Positions 1 to 6,416 of a DNA stretch of 11,537 bases are shown piece after piece. The stretch comes from Acidisphaera sp035272265 (lineage in GTDB: Bacteria; Pseudomonadota; Alphaproteobacteria; Acetobacterales; Acetobacteraceae): NCBI GenBank assembly GCA_035272265.1, contig DATEQV010000514.1, forward strand, positions 1-11,537. The letters run 5' to 3'. The notes below the pieces were generated by a model. That model saw only the letters and a list, made by a program, of their open reading frames with translations, ran no database searches and was not told where the DNA came from. A program made the position numbers and the translations under genes. How positions within the stretch are numbered: the first letter of the stretch is position 1; every line of letters begins with the position of its first letter.

Positions 1-130
1 CTGTCGGAGTTAAGCACAAACCACGAACAAATCGGAGATTTCTTTCGATACTTCGCGGTTCTGCACAACAAGAGAATCCGCCGGTGGCCGTTGGCGACAT
101 ATTCATCCGCAAAACTGCTAACTCCGACAG
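1..130. mobile_element. Possible MITE with 12-bp terminal inverted repeats
   Basis: Bases 1-12 (CTGTCGGAGTTA) are the exact reverse complement of bases 119-130 (TAACTCCGACAG). With a one-base gap the match continues inward for about three more bases. The 130-bp segment has no convincing gene, although forward frame 1 stays open to a stop at 139-141. A short, non-coding segment with terminal inverted repeats is the form of a non-autonomous transposable element. It could instead be the ends left after deletion within a larger insertion sequence. The repeat starts at the first base of the window, so its true outer end and any target-site duplication cannot be seen. The IS family was not identified. 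Confidence 0.45.
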
Positions 131-366
131 GCTGCTAGACGGCGTTTCTGACCCCGGGACGGAACGAGGGCTGCGGCCGTGCCGCGGCGGCGCCCGTCGC
201 ACGCGTAACACCTTCCAAAAGGTGTAACGCCGCGTTTCTGCACTACCTTGGGTTGCGTAACCTGTGCTAGGCGGTTGCCGAACGCGGCGGCTGTCTGCGG
301 CTCGTGGACGTGCCGGGCAGCGCTGCCGACAACCGGGACGCCCAACGACAGGAGACTCATAGCTTC
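131..366. other. Non-coding region upstream of the secreted-protein gene
   Basis: Between the inverted-repeat element and the start of the type I secreted protein gene I see no convincing coding sequence. The long reverse-strand open frame across this area runs through the downstream gene and looks like a GC-driven shadow. The only clear structure is the small palindrome at 208-225. The tract presumably carries the promoter and leader of the downstream gene, but I could not place -35 and -10 boxes with confidence. Confidence 0.5.
208..225. promoter_or_regulatory. Palindrome, possible operator
   Basis: ACACCTT, a four-base spacer CCAA, then AAGGTGT gives a perfect 7-bp dyad. It lies about 140 bases upstream of the proposed ATG of the secreted-protein gene, in otherwise unstructured non-coding DNA. 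It could be a repressor or activator site or a weak hairpin. No run of T follows, so it does not look like an intrinsic terminator. No regulator family is assigned. Confidence 0.3.
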
Positions 367-1194
367 ATGTTCGGAGATCCAGGCGACAACGGGCCGTTCG
401 GCTCGCCATTTGGGACGATCGCGGCCGGGAGCGGCACATTGTCGACCGGTTTCGGCCAGAGCGGGACCGTGATGACAGTGCATACGCCGATCACGCTCCC
501 CGGCGGGGACTGGCGCCTGATCGACAACGAGACCAACGCCAGCATCAGCAACACCCCCGGCTCGGCCGGCAACTACTTCATCCTCGAGATCGGCAGCGGC
601 GCGACGATCGCGCCGGGCAACGGCAACGATCTCATCGCGGATGTCGGCGGCGGCGCCACCATCGATGCCGGCAACGGTAACATGGTGATCACCGCCGGCG
701 GGACGGACAACGTCATCACCGCCGGGACCGGAAACGACGCGTTCGTCCTCGGCGCGCCGACGCCGCCATCCGAACACGAGGGGCACAATCAGGGGTCGGT
801 CCCGATCACCGCCGACACGCTGACGCTGGGCAACGGCCGCAATGTCGTCGGCTTCGGCGGCAGCGGCAACACGGTGTACGACGGCACCGGCACGGACGTG
901 GTGTTCGGCGCGGGCGGCGGCAACGACACGTTCGCGCTCAATGCCGGGGGCGGCAAGCTGACGATCGGCGGCTTCAGCCTGACCAACGGCGACGTGCTGG
1001 ATCTGTCGCAGATCCTGCCCGGCGTGACGGACAGCAGCCTGTCGAGCTACGTCACGCTGACGTCGCACGCCCACCACCATCATGTCGTCGACACGGTGCT
1101 GACGATCAGCAATGGCGGCGTGACCGACAAGGTGACCCTGCTCAACAGCGGTTCGATCACGTTGTCGAGCCTCGAGAACAGCCTGCACCTGTAG
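367..1194 (+). CDS. Small glycine/aspartate-rich protein with type I secretion target domain
   Basis: A 275-residue protein, acidic and rich in Gly, Asn, Asp, Thr and Ser, with no N-terminal signal peptide. Residues 75-130 and 150-195 hold degenerate RTX-like repeats (GNGND, AGNGN, GTGND, GGGNDTF). From about residue 185 to the end it follows the pattern of the type I secretion C-terminal target domain: GGNDTF, then GDVLDLSQIL at 208-217, beta-rich segments, and a hydrophobic end. It is probably exported by an ABC-type (type I) secretion system, which is not in this window, and may bind calcium through the Gly/Asp repeats. Two His-rich patches occur, SEHEGH at 135-140 and SHAHHHH at 233-239. 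The ATG at 367 is chosen because AGGAG at 350-354 precedes it, although the 12-base spacing is long. A GTG at 304 would add 21 residues without a good binding site. Substrate and role are unknown. Confidence 0.8.
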   Translation: MFGDPGDNGPFGSPFGTIAAGSGTLSTGFGQSGTVMTVHTPITLPGGDWRLIDNETNASISNTPGSAGNYFILEIGSGATIAPGNGNDLIADVGGGATIDAGNGNMVITAGGTDNVITAGTGNDAFVLGAPTPPSEHEGHNQGSVPITADTLTLGNGRNVVGFGGSGNTVYDGTGTDVVFGAGGGNDTFALNAGGGKLTIGGFSLTNGDVLDLSQILPGVTDSSLSSYVTLTSHAHHHHVVDTVLTISNGGVTDKVTLLNSGSITLSSLENSLHL

Positions 1195-1201
1195 GCGCCG
1201 C

Positions 1202-1228
1202 GCGAGGCGCTGCGGCGCAGCGCCTCGC
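1202..1228 (+). terminator. Strong GC-rich hairpin after the secreted-protein gene
   Basis: GCGAGGCGCTGC and its exact reverse complement GCAGCGCCTCGC flank a three-base loop, giving a 12-bp perfect stem seven bases after the TAG stop. There is no T tract, so it may act as a rho-assisted or bidirectional terminator, or protect the 3' end of the message. It lies between two convergent genes, which fits a terminator role. Confidence 0.6.
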
Positions 1229-1370
1229 CGGCCGGGATTCGGTTCGTCCTACTGCTGGGCGGAGTGGCCCGGGCCGACCGTAAACCGGTCCGTTGTGACA
1301 ACGCGGGTGGCCTGAGCGTGACACGACCGAGGCCTCGCCCGAGCGTGATCGGCAACTCTGCCGCGTCGGG

Positions 1371-1778
1371 TCACTCGTGGAAGACGATCACCACGCGCTT
1401 CGTCGCTGCCTCCCCCTGTAGGGGCGGGATCGAGCCGTCGGCAGTGTCGATCTCCTGGACAGCGATGTCGTCTGGCGCAACGCCGTCGCGCACGAACTCC
1501 TCGCGCACGGCCTCGACGCGGGATCGGGACGTGCGCCGCTGACCCTCCGGGGTGCTGGCGAGGTCGGCCAGGCCGTTGATATCGATCTGAGTAGTCGGGC
1601 CGGAAGCCGCCCCCCGGGCGGCGTCAGCGATGATCACGCGGCCGCTCTCCGTCAACGCCCGTCCCCGCCATTCCCCCTGCGAGAGATAGACGCGCCTGAT
1701 CTCCTGCGTCGCGGTCTGCGACCACGCGGCCGATGCGGCCAGAACAAGCGCGCAAGCCGAGATGATGCGTCGGTTCAT
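1371..1778 (-). CDS. Small exported protein with OmpA-like domain
   Basis: A 135-residue protein with a clear signal peptide: MNRR, a hydrophobic core IISACALVLAAS, and likely cleavage after AWS at residue 20. Residues 47-133 resemble the OmpA-like peptidoglycan-binding fold: a strand RVIIADAA, then IDINGLAD at 65-72, an Arg-rich helix at about 80-97 corresponding to the family's LSxxRAxxV motif, DGVAPDDI at 98-105, and a final strand KRVVIVF. Several usual motif residues are changed (TSRSRVEAV instead of LSxxRAxxV), so peptidoglycan binding is inference. The frame is open upstream to 1952, but that extension lacks a signal sequence and overlaps the ASCH gene, so the ATG at 1778 is preferred. 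Its start lies 13 bases after the ASCH stop, so the two are probably co-transcribed. Its own ribosome binding site is weak, suggesting translational coupling. Confidence 0.7.
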   Translation of the reverse strand: MNRRIISACALVLAASAAWSQTATQEIRRVYLSQGEWRGRALTESGRVIIADAARGAASGPTTQIDINGLADLASTPEGQRRTSRSRVEAVREEFVRDGVAPDDIAVQEIDTADGSIPPLQGEAATKRVVIVFHE

Positions 1779-1791
1779 GACGGGCGTCCGT

Positions 1792-2178
1792 TCATGACGG
1801 GGCAGCGATATGCTCGACGACCCGGAAGCGCTCGCAATAGAGCAGCATGTCCTCCGCAAACTGACCGCGTCGGCGGAAATAACGCCGGTGCGCCTGCTGC
1901 CAGTACGCGAGGCTTCGGTCCCCCTCGCCTTCTTCATACGCGAAGGCCGCATCGACGTCGTGGAACCGCCGCTGGACCAGGTCCACGGTCTCGATCACCG
2001 CGCGCGGCACTCCCGAGCCGTCGAGCATCACCATTCGTTCGCCGACCTGCGTCAACATGCCATCGGTGGCCGCCCAGCAGGTGGCTGTCTTCCGCCCGGC
2101 GAGCACAAGGGCCGCAAGTTCGTCAGCGAGTGCCGGGCTGTCGCCGAACGAGAAACTCTGCAGATCGCGCCACTCCAT
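1792..2178 (-). CDS. ASCH-domain protein
   Basis: A 128-residue cytoplasmic protein that is essentially one ASCH domain (a PUA-like RNA-binding fold). Recognisable parts are FGDSPALADELAALVLAG at 11-28, the GRKT motif at 28-31 followed by ATCW, the strand GERMVMLDGSGVPRAVIETV at 46-65, and a C-terminal helix plus strand ending DMLLYCERFRVVE. ASCH proteins are linked to RNA metabolism: E. coli YqfB hydrolyses N4-acetylcytidine, and a Zymomonas ASCH protein has been reported as a ribonuclease. Which, if either, applies here is not decided by the sequence. The ATG at 2178 is chosen because GAGGG lies about 9 bases upstream. A GTG at 2211 would add 11 residues that do not resemble the family start. 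It leads a probable two-gene unit with the OmpA-like gene. Confidence 0.8.
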   Translation of the reverse strand: MEWRDLQSFSFGDSPALADELAALVLAGRKTATCWAATDGMLTQVGERMVMLDGSGVPRAVIETVDLVQRRFHDVDAAFAYEEGEGDRSLAYWQQAHRRYFRRRGQFAEDMLLYCERFRVVEHIAAPS

Positions 2179-2276
2179 TGCTTTGCCCTCGATCCACGTG
2201 CGGCTGTCCACGGCTGAGCGGTCGGACTAAACGCGCAGACGGAAGCCAAGCGTCCCCGCCAGCTCGGCGAACGTCG

Positions 2277-2307
2277 TTGGCGTGGCGGTCCGTCTCGATC
2301 ATATAGT
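2277..2307 (+). promoter_or_regulatory. Possible sigma70-type promoter
   Basis: TTGGCG at 2277-2282 and TATAGT at 2302-2307 are separated by 19 bases, slightly more than ideal. TATAGT is an unusually AT-rich hexamer for this GC-rich stretch. A start near 2314 would give a leader of about 40 bases to the small lipoprotein ORF at 2354. Confidence 0.3.
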
Positions 2308-2353
2308 CGTGCTTGAACCCGCTCGTCATCTCGATCCCCTGAAGGACATCGCC

Positions 2354-2506
2354 ATGCGGTTAGCCGCCGTTCTCCTGGTGCTTGCCGTGTGCTCCTGCAG
2401 TGGGGGAGTACCCGCTTTCTCGCCAATTGCGCACGTTTCCGGCGCGGGAGCCGGCAACTGGTGCCCGCCGTCCAACGGCGATGCGAGAGGCTGCACCGCG
2501 CGCTGA
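2354..2506 (+). CDS. Putative small lipoprotein (50 aa)
   Basis: The ORF encodes 50 residues beginning MRLAAVLLVLAVCSC, a positively charged start plus hydrophobic core ending in a possible lipobox (V-C-S-C, with Cys15 as the lipidated residue; the -2 Cys is unusual). The short mature part is Gly/Ala-rich with Cys residues in NWCPPS and GCTAR. AAGGA at 2342-2346 sits 7 bases before the ATG, a good ribosome binding site. It ends 65 bases before the convergent FAD oxidoreductase stop. No family was recognised. Evidence is limited to the signal-like start, the binding site and a possible promoter at 2277-2307, so it could be a chance ORF in GC-rich DNA. Confidence 0.45.
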   Translation: MRLAAVLLVLAVCSCSGGVPAFSPIAHVSGAGAGNWCPPSNGDARGCTAR

Positions 2507-2571
2507 CCGGCCGGCAGCAGCAGCAGGCGCCAGCCAGGCGACGCCGTGGGCAACGGCCAGGACCCGGCGGA

Positions 2572-3690
2572 TCACGGGCGCGCCGGTCCGGTCTGCGGCA
2601 CGGCGGTCAGGCCGGCGATCCAGCTTCGGTCGATGCGGTCCTTCCAGCGCCAGACCCAGCTTCCCGACACCGCGATGCCGTTGCGCCACGCCAGCGCGCG
2701 TCCGTCGCCGAGGCCGACCATCGTCAGCGCCTGACGCTGCGGATGCCAGCGCCGCAATCGCCGGCCGGCCGCCGCGCGCGGCAGGTTGCCGGCCAACACC
2801 GCGCCCGCGCGCACCGCCCAGACCCCGGCCTTCGGGCGCGCCGCGCCCTCGATCGCCGCGCAGTCCCCCGCGGCGAACACACGCAGATGGCTCACGCTGC
2901 GCAGGCTTCGGTCAACCAGCACGCAGCCGTCGGCGTCACAGGCGAGGCCGGAATCGCGCAGCAACGCCGGGCCGCGCGTGGCTGTCGCCCAGACGAGCGC
3001 GCCGGCCTGCAACGTCGAGCCGTCGGACAGCTCCAGCAGGCCGGCGCGGAACGTCTCGGCGGCGACACCGCTGACCAGCTCCACGCCGGCGTCCACCAGC
3101 GCGCGCCGTGCGGCGCGGCGTGCCAGCGCCGGCGCGTCGGCGAGCGGTTCGGGTCCGTCGCCGACCAGCGCCACCCGGCGCGGCGGCGGGAAACGGTGCG
3201 CGAGCGCGAGCGCCAGCTCCACCCCGGCGGGACCCGCGCCCACCACCGCGATGCGCCCGTCGGCGCCCAGCGTCGCGTCGGCCTGCGCGAGGTGCGCGAA
3301 CAGTCCGCTGATCGGCTTGACCCCGAAGCCGCCGGGCGGCGGCGCCGTCTCGCCGCCGATGTCGATCGACAGGATGTCGAAGCGGACCGCCCGCTCGCGG
3401 TGCAGGTGCACGCGGCCCTCCGGGTCGATCCCCAGCGCCTCGGCCACCACCAGCCGAGCGCCCGCCGCCGCGGCGAGCGGCGCGAGCGCCACGAACGCCG
3501 CTTCGGGCGCGTAGTCGCCGCGCAGCACGCCCGCGACCATGCCGGAATACAGCGTGTGCGCGCTGCGCGAGATCACCGTCAGCCGCAGGCCCGGCGGCCG
3601 GCGGTCGGCGAACCGCCGCAGGGCGGCCAGGTGTGCGTGGCCGCCGCCGAGCAGCACTACGTCCGACTCGGCCCGCTCCCCATCGCGCAT
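2572..3690 (-). CDS. FAD/NAD(P)-binding oxidoreductase, SelD-N-terminal type
   Basis: A 372-residue two-dinucleotide-binding flavoprotein. The FAD motif LLGGGHAHL is at 13-21, a family hallmark LYSGMVAG at 47-54, the NAD(P)H motif VVGAGPAGVELA at 149-160, and the second FAD contact VFAAGDCAAI at 271-280. Near the C-terminus, WVWRWKDRIDRSW (345-357) matches the tail typical of pyridine-nucleotide oxidoreductases found fused to, or beside, selenophosphate synthase (the TIGR03169 type). No redox-active Cys pair is visible, so it is not a classical disulfide reductase; NDH-2-like quinone or small-molecule reduction is possible. Here it stands alone, with no selD in the window. It is divergent from the ABC binding-protein gene, with 89 bases between their starts. 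The ATG at 3690 places the FAD motif at the usual N-terminal position. Confidence 0.85.
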   Translation of the reverse strand: MRDGERAESDVVLLGGGHAHLAALRRFADRRPPGLRLTVISRSAHTLYSGMVAGVLRGDYAPEAAFVALAPLAAAAGARLVVAEALGIDPEGRVHLHRERAVRFDILSIDIGGETAPPPGGFGVKPISGLFAHLAQADATLGADGRIAVVGAGPAGVELALALAHRFPPPRRVALVGDGPEPLADAPALARRAARRALVDAGVELVSGVAAETFRAGLLELSDGSTLQAGALVWATATRGPALLRDSGLACDADGCVLVDRSLRSVSHLRVFAAGDCAAIEGAARPKAGVWAVRAGAVLAGNLPRAAAGRRLRRWHPQRQALTMVGLGDGRALAWRNGIAVSGSWVWRWKDRIDRSWIAGLTAVPQTGPARP

Positions 3691-3712
3691 GGCTTCGCTT
3701 TACCCGGCGGCG

Positions 3713-3722
3713 GCGAATTCGC
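3713..3722. promoter_or_regulatory. Perfect 10-bp palindrome in divergent intergenic region
   Basis: GCGAATTCGC is a perfect 10-bp palindrome and a rare AT-centred spot in the 89-base gap between the divergent FAD oxidoreductase and ABC binding-protein genes. It could be a shared operator half, but palindromes of this length also arise by chance. Confidence 0.2.
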
Positions 3723-3779
3723 AATGTGCGCAGGCAAAGTGCGCGGCCAGCGGCCGCCCCGAGACGCGAAGGGACCACG

Positions 3780-5309
3780 ATGCGACGCATGCTGCCCGCC
3801 CTCGCCGGCCTGCTGCTGGCCGGCGCCGCCCACGCCCAGACAGCACCCGCCCAGCCCGCCGCTCCCGGCCAGAGCCTGCGGATCATGCTGCGCGAGGACC
3901 CCGACATTCTCGATCCCACGCTCGCCCACAGCTATGTCGGCCGCATCGTCTTCGCGTCGCTGTGCGACAAGCTGTTCGACATCGACGAGAAGCTCGCCAT
4001 CGTCCCGCAGCTCGCCTCCGGTTACGAATGGAATGACCCGACCACCCTGACGATCCACCTCCGCCCCAGCGTGCGCTTCCAGGACGACACGCCGATGGAC
4101 GCGGCGGCGGTGAAATACACGCTGGAGCGGGACCTGACCATGCAGGGCAGTTTCCGCCGCACCAAACTCAAGTCGGTGCGCAGCGTCGACGTGATCGACC
4201 CCCAGACGGTGCGCATCACGCTCAAGCAGCCGGACGCCGGCTTCCTCGCGCAACTGACGGATCGTGCCGGCATGATCCTCTCGCCCAAGGAGGCCGAGGC
4301 GGAAGGCAAGGATTTCGGCCTGCATCCGGTCTGCGCCGGGCCGTTCCGCTTCGTCGAGCGCATGCCGCAGGACCGCATCGTGCTCGACCGCTTCTCCGGC
4401 TACTGGAATGCGGGCGCGATCCACTTCGACCGCGTGACCTACCTGCCGGTGGCCGACAGTTCCGTCCGCCTCGCCAACCTGCAGGCGGGTGCGACGGACC
4501 TGGTGGAGTACATCCTGCCGACCGACGCCGACGCGGTGAAATCGAACCCGAAGCTGCGCATGGTCGTCGCACCCTCGCTGGGCTTTCAATACATCGTCTT
4601 CAACATCGGCAACGGCGCGCGCGGCGACACGCCGCTCGGCCACGACCCCCGAGTGCGCCATGCGTTCGAGCTGTCGCTCGATACCGCCGCGGTCGTGCAG
4701 GTCGTCTATAACGGCCTGTATCAGCCGACCGCGCAGACGGAGCCGCCGGAAACCCCGTTCTATATCCCCGGCCTCAATCCGCCCGCCCGCGACGTCGCGC
4801 GCGCGAAGGCGCTGCTGAAGGACGCCGGCGTGCCGCTGCCGGTGCGCGTCGACCTGACGGTGCCGAACTCGCCCGACGTGCGGCAGACGGCCGAGGTGAT
4901 CCAGTCGATGGCGCAGGAGGCCGGGTTCGACGTGCGCATCAACGCGATGGAGTTCGCCTCGTCCTTGCAGGCCGCGCATTCCGGCGACTTCAACGCCTAC
5001 CTGATCCAATGGTCCGGCCGCACCGATCCCGACGGCAACCTGTTCAGCTTCCTGCACACCGGCGGCGCCGAGAACGACGGGCATTACAGCAACGCGGACA
5101 TGGACGCGCTGCTCGATCAGTCGCAGCGCGTCACCGATGTCGCGGTGCGCCGCGATGTGTACGCGAAGTTCTGGGCCATCGAGCAGCGCGACCTGCCGAT
5201 CCTGTATCTGTGGCACACGGCGCTGACGGTCGGCATGACCGCGCGCCTGCAGGGGTACCGGCCGATTCCGGATGGGATGATCCGGCTGCAGGGGATGTCG
5301 ATGCAGTAG
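3780..5309 (+). CDS. ABC importer substrate-binding protein, peptide/nickel family (SBP_bac_5)
   Basis: A 509-residue periplasmic solute-binding protein of cluster C (DppA/OppA/GsiB-like). The signal peptide is MRRMLPALAGLLLAGAAHA with cleavage expected after residue 19. The family signature TIHLRPSVRFQDDTPMDAAA and the following VKYTLER lie at 91-117, preceded by the start of domain I (REDPDILDPTL, 38-48). Later family marks are AGPFRF, GYWN, VRHAFELSLD, and a C-terminal WSGRTDPDGN region. Overall length is normal. It captures a peptide-like or other oligomeric solute and delivers it to the permeases encoded downstream; the ligand cannot be told from sequence. The ATG at 3780 is chosen because AAGGGA at 3769-3774 precedes it and it yields the signal peptide. 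The frame is open to 3633, but that stretch overlaps the divergent gene. The permease genes follow after a 162-base gap containing a long inverted repeat. Confidence 0.93.
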   Translation: MRRMLPALAGLLLAGAAHAQTAPAQPAAPGQSLRIMLREDPDILDPTLAHSYVGRIVFASLCDKLFDIDEKLAIVPQLASGYEWNDPTTLTIHLRPSVRFQDDTPMDAAAVKYTLERDLTMQGSFRRTKLKSVRSVDVIDPQTVRITLKQPDAGFLAQLTDRAGMILSPKEAEAEGKDFGLHPVCAGPFRFVERMPQDRIVLDRFSGYWNAGAIHFDRVTYLPVADSSVRLANLQAGATDLVEYILPTDADAVKSNPKLRMVVAPSLGFQYIVFNIGNGARGDTPLGHDPRVRHAFELSLDTAAVVQVVYNGLYQPTAQTEPPETPFYIPGLNPPARDVARAKALLKDAGVPLPVRVDLTVPNSPDVRQTAEVIQSMAQEAGFDVRINAMEFASSLQAAHSGDFNAYLIQWSGRTDPDGNLFSFLHTGGAENDGHYSNADMDALLDQSQRVTDVAVRRDVYAKFWAIEQRDLPILYLWHTALTVGMTARLQGYRPIPDGMIRLQGMSMQ

Positions 5310-5337
5310 GATGACTTGAGCCGTGTTTGTGTTTCGC

Positions 5338-5425
5338 CGTCATGGTCCGCGAAGGCGGACCATCCACGCCTTTGCCGGCCGCGTGAAAGAAAGGCGTGGA
5401 TGGTCCGCCTGCGCGGACCATGACG
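5338..5425. repeat. Nested 36-bp inverted repeat (REP/BIME-like)
   Basis: Bases 5338-5373 and 5390-5425 are reverse complements over 36 bases with one mismatch, separated by a 16-base loop. Each arm contains its own smaller palindrome, ATGGTCCGC-GAAG-GCGGACCAT at 5342-5363 and ATGGTCCGC-CTGC-GCGGACCAT at 5400-5421. The DNA or RNA can therefore fold as one long stem or two short hairpins. This nested layout is typical of dispersed palindromic repeats (REP/BIME) in intergenic regions of Proteobacteria. It lies between the binding-protein and first permease genes. There it could stabilise the upstream message or cut read-through, giving more binding protein than permease. Confidence 0.85.
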
Positions 5426-5433
5426 AACACAAG

Positions 5434-5453
5434 CTGAGTGCGATCACACTCAG
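5434..5453. promoter_or_regulatory. Small dyad before the permease gene
   Basis: CTGAGTG, a six-base spacer CGATCA, and CACTCAG form a perfect 7-bp dyad 18 bases upstream of the permease ATG at 5472. It might be a protein-binding site or a short hairpin near the ribosome binding region. No regulator is assigned. Confidence 0.25.
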
Positions 5454-5471
5454 GTCGATACCGGTCTAGGC

Positions 5472-6416
5472 ATGCGCACCCGCATCGCCGCGCGCGCGGC
5501 GCAGATCGTGCCGACGCTGCTGCTGGTCAGCGTGCTGGTGTTCCTGCTGCAGCAGCTGATGCCGGGCGATCCCGCGCTGATCCTGGCCGGGGAGGACCGC
5601 AGCCCCGAAGCCATCGCGCAAATCAGAGCGGAGCTGTGGCTCGATAGGCCGCTGCCGGTCCAATACCTGCACTGGATCGGCAACGTGCTGCAGGGCGATC
5701 TCGGACGCTCGTGGCGGCTGCGCGAGCCGATCGCCGCACTGATCGCCGAGAAGCTGCCGGTGACCTTGCAGCTCGGCGTGATGGCCTTCGCGTTTGCGCT
5801 GGCAATCGGCATCCCCGCCGGCATCATCGCCGCGGCGCGCCGCGGCACCGCGGTGGATTACGGCGTCTCCGCGCTCGGGCTCGCGGGGCTGTCGACGCCC
5901 AACTTCTGGCTCGGGATCATGCTGATCCTGCTGGTCTCGGTGCATCTCGGCTGGCTGCCGCCGTCGGGCTACGTGCCGCTCGCCGTCGACTGGCGACAGT
6001 CGCTGGCAACCACGGTGATGCCGGCCTTCGTGCTCGGCAACGCCATCGCCGCCGTGCTGATGCGCCACACCCGCAGCGCGATGATCGCGGCCCTCGGCCA
6101 GGACTACGTGCGCACGGCGCGCGCCAAAGGTCTGTCGCGATGGAGCGTCGTGCTGCGTCACGCGCTGCCCAACGCGCTGATCCCGGTCGTCACCCTAGGC
6201 GCTCTCGAGTTCGGCACGCTGCTGTCGGGCGCGGTACTCACCGAGCAGGTGTTCACCATCCCCGGCTTCGGCAAGCTGATCGTCGACGCCGTGTTCAACC
6301 GCGACTACGCGGTGGTGCAGAGCGTCGTGCTGGTGACGGCGACCACCTACGTGCTGCTGAACTTCGCCGCCGACCTGCTGTATCTGCGGCTCAACCCGCG
6401 CCTGCGCGACGGATGA
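5472..6416 (+). CDS. ABC importer permease, DppB type
   Basis: A 314-residue inner-membrane permease of the DppB/OppB/GsiC family. The first membrane span is at about 12-30, followed by the family motif MPGDP at 30-34 and an extracytoplasmic loop with LDRPLPVQYLHWIGNVLQGD at 57-76. Further spans lie at about 98-120, 132-158, 180-197, 232-255 and 285-305. The cytoplasmic EAA-type coupling loop, DYVRTARAKG through LRHALPN at 211-234, is the docking site for the ATPase subunit. It pairs with the downstream permease to form the channel. No good ribosome binding site is visible before the ATG, and a long repeat separates it from the binding-protein gene. Its TGA overlaps the next ATG by four bases, showing translational coupling. 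Confidence 0.92.
   Translation: MRTRIAARAAQIVPTLLLVSVLVFLLQQLMPGDPALILAGEDRSPEAIAQIRAELWLDRPLPVQYLHWIGNVLQGDLGRSWRLREPIAALIAEKLPVTLQLGVMAFAFALAIGIPAGIIAAARRGTAVDYGVSALGLAGLSTPNFWLGIMLILLVSVHLGWLPPSGYVPLAVDWRQSLATTVMPAFVLGNAIAAVLMRHTRSAMIAALGQDYVRTARAKGLSRWSVVLRHALPNALIPVVTLGALEFGTLLSGAVLTEQVFTIPGFGKLIVDAVFNRDYAVVQSVVLVTATTYVLLNFAADLLYLRLNPRLRDG

Noticed and set aside
118..1188. Long reverse-strand open frame (356 codons) opposite the secreted-protein gene
   Set aside because: Its product is a low-complexity Arg/Ala/Val-rich sequence typical of the GC-rich complement of a real gene. The plus strand encodes a recognisable type I secretion domain.
1779..1952. N-terminal extension of the OmpA-like protein to 193 residues
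   Set aside because: It would overlap the ASCH gene and place the obvious signal peptide internally; the ATG at 1778 gives a normal exported protein.
2123..2329. Reverse-strand ORF starting with a good ribosome binding site upstream of the ASCH gene
   Set aside because: It runs into and overlaps the ASCH gene out of frame and has no recognisable domain. Kept only as a possible decayed small gene in the findings.
2389..4050. Forward open frame of 553 codons opposite the FAD oxidoreductase
   Set aside because: Arg/Ala/Gln-rich, without domain features, and antisense to a gene with clear FAD and NAD(P)H motifs; a GC-skew shadow.
3657..5216. Reverse-strand open frame of 519 codons opposite the ABC binding protein
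   Set aside because: No recognisable motif, and the plus-strand gene has a signal peptide and family signature; a shadow.
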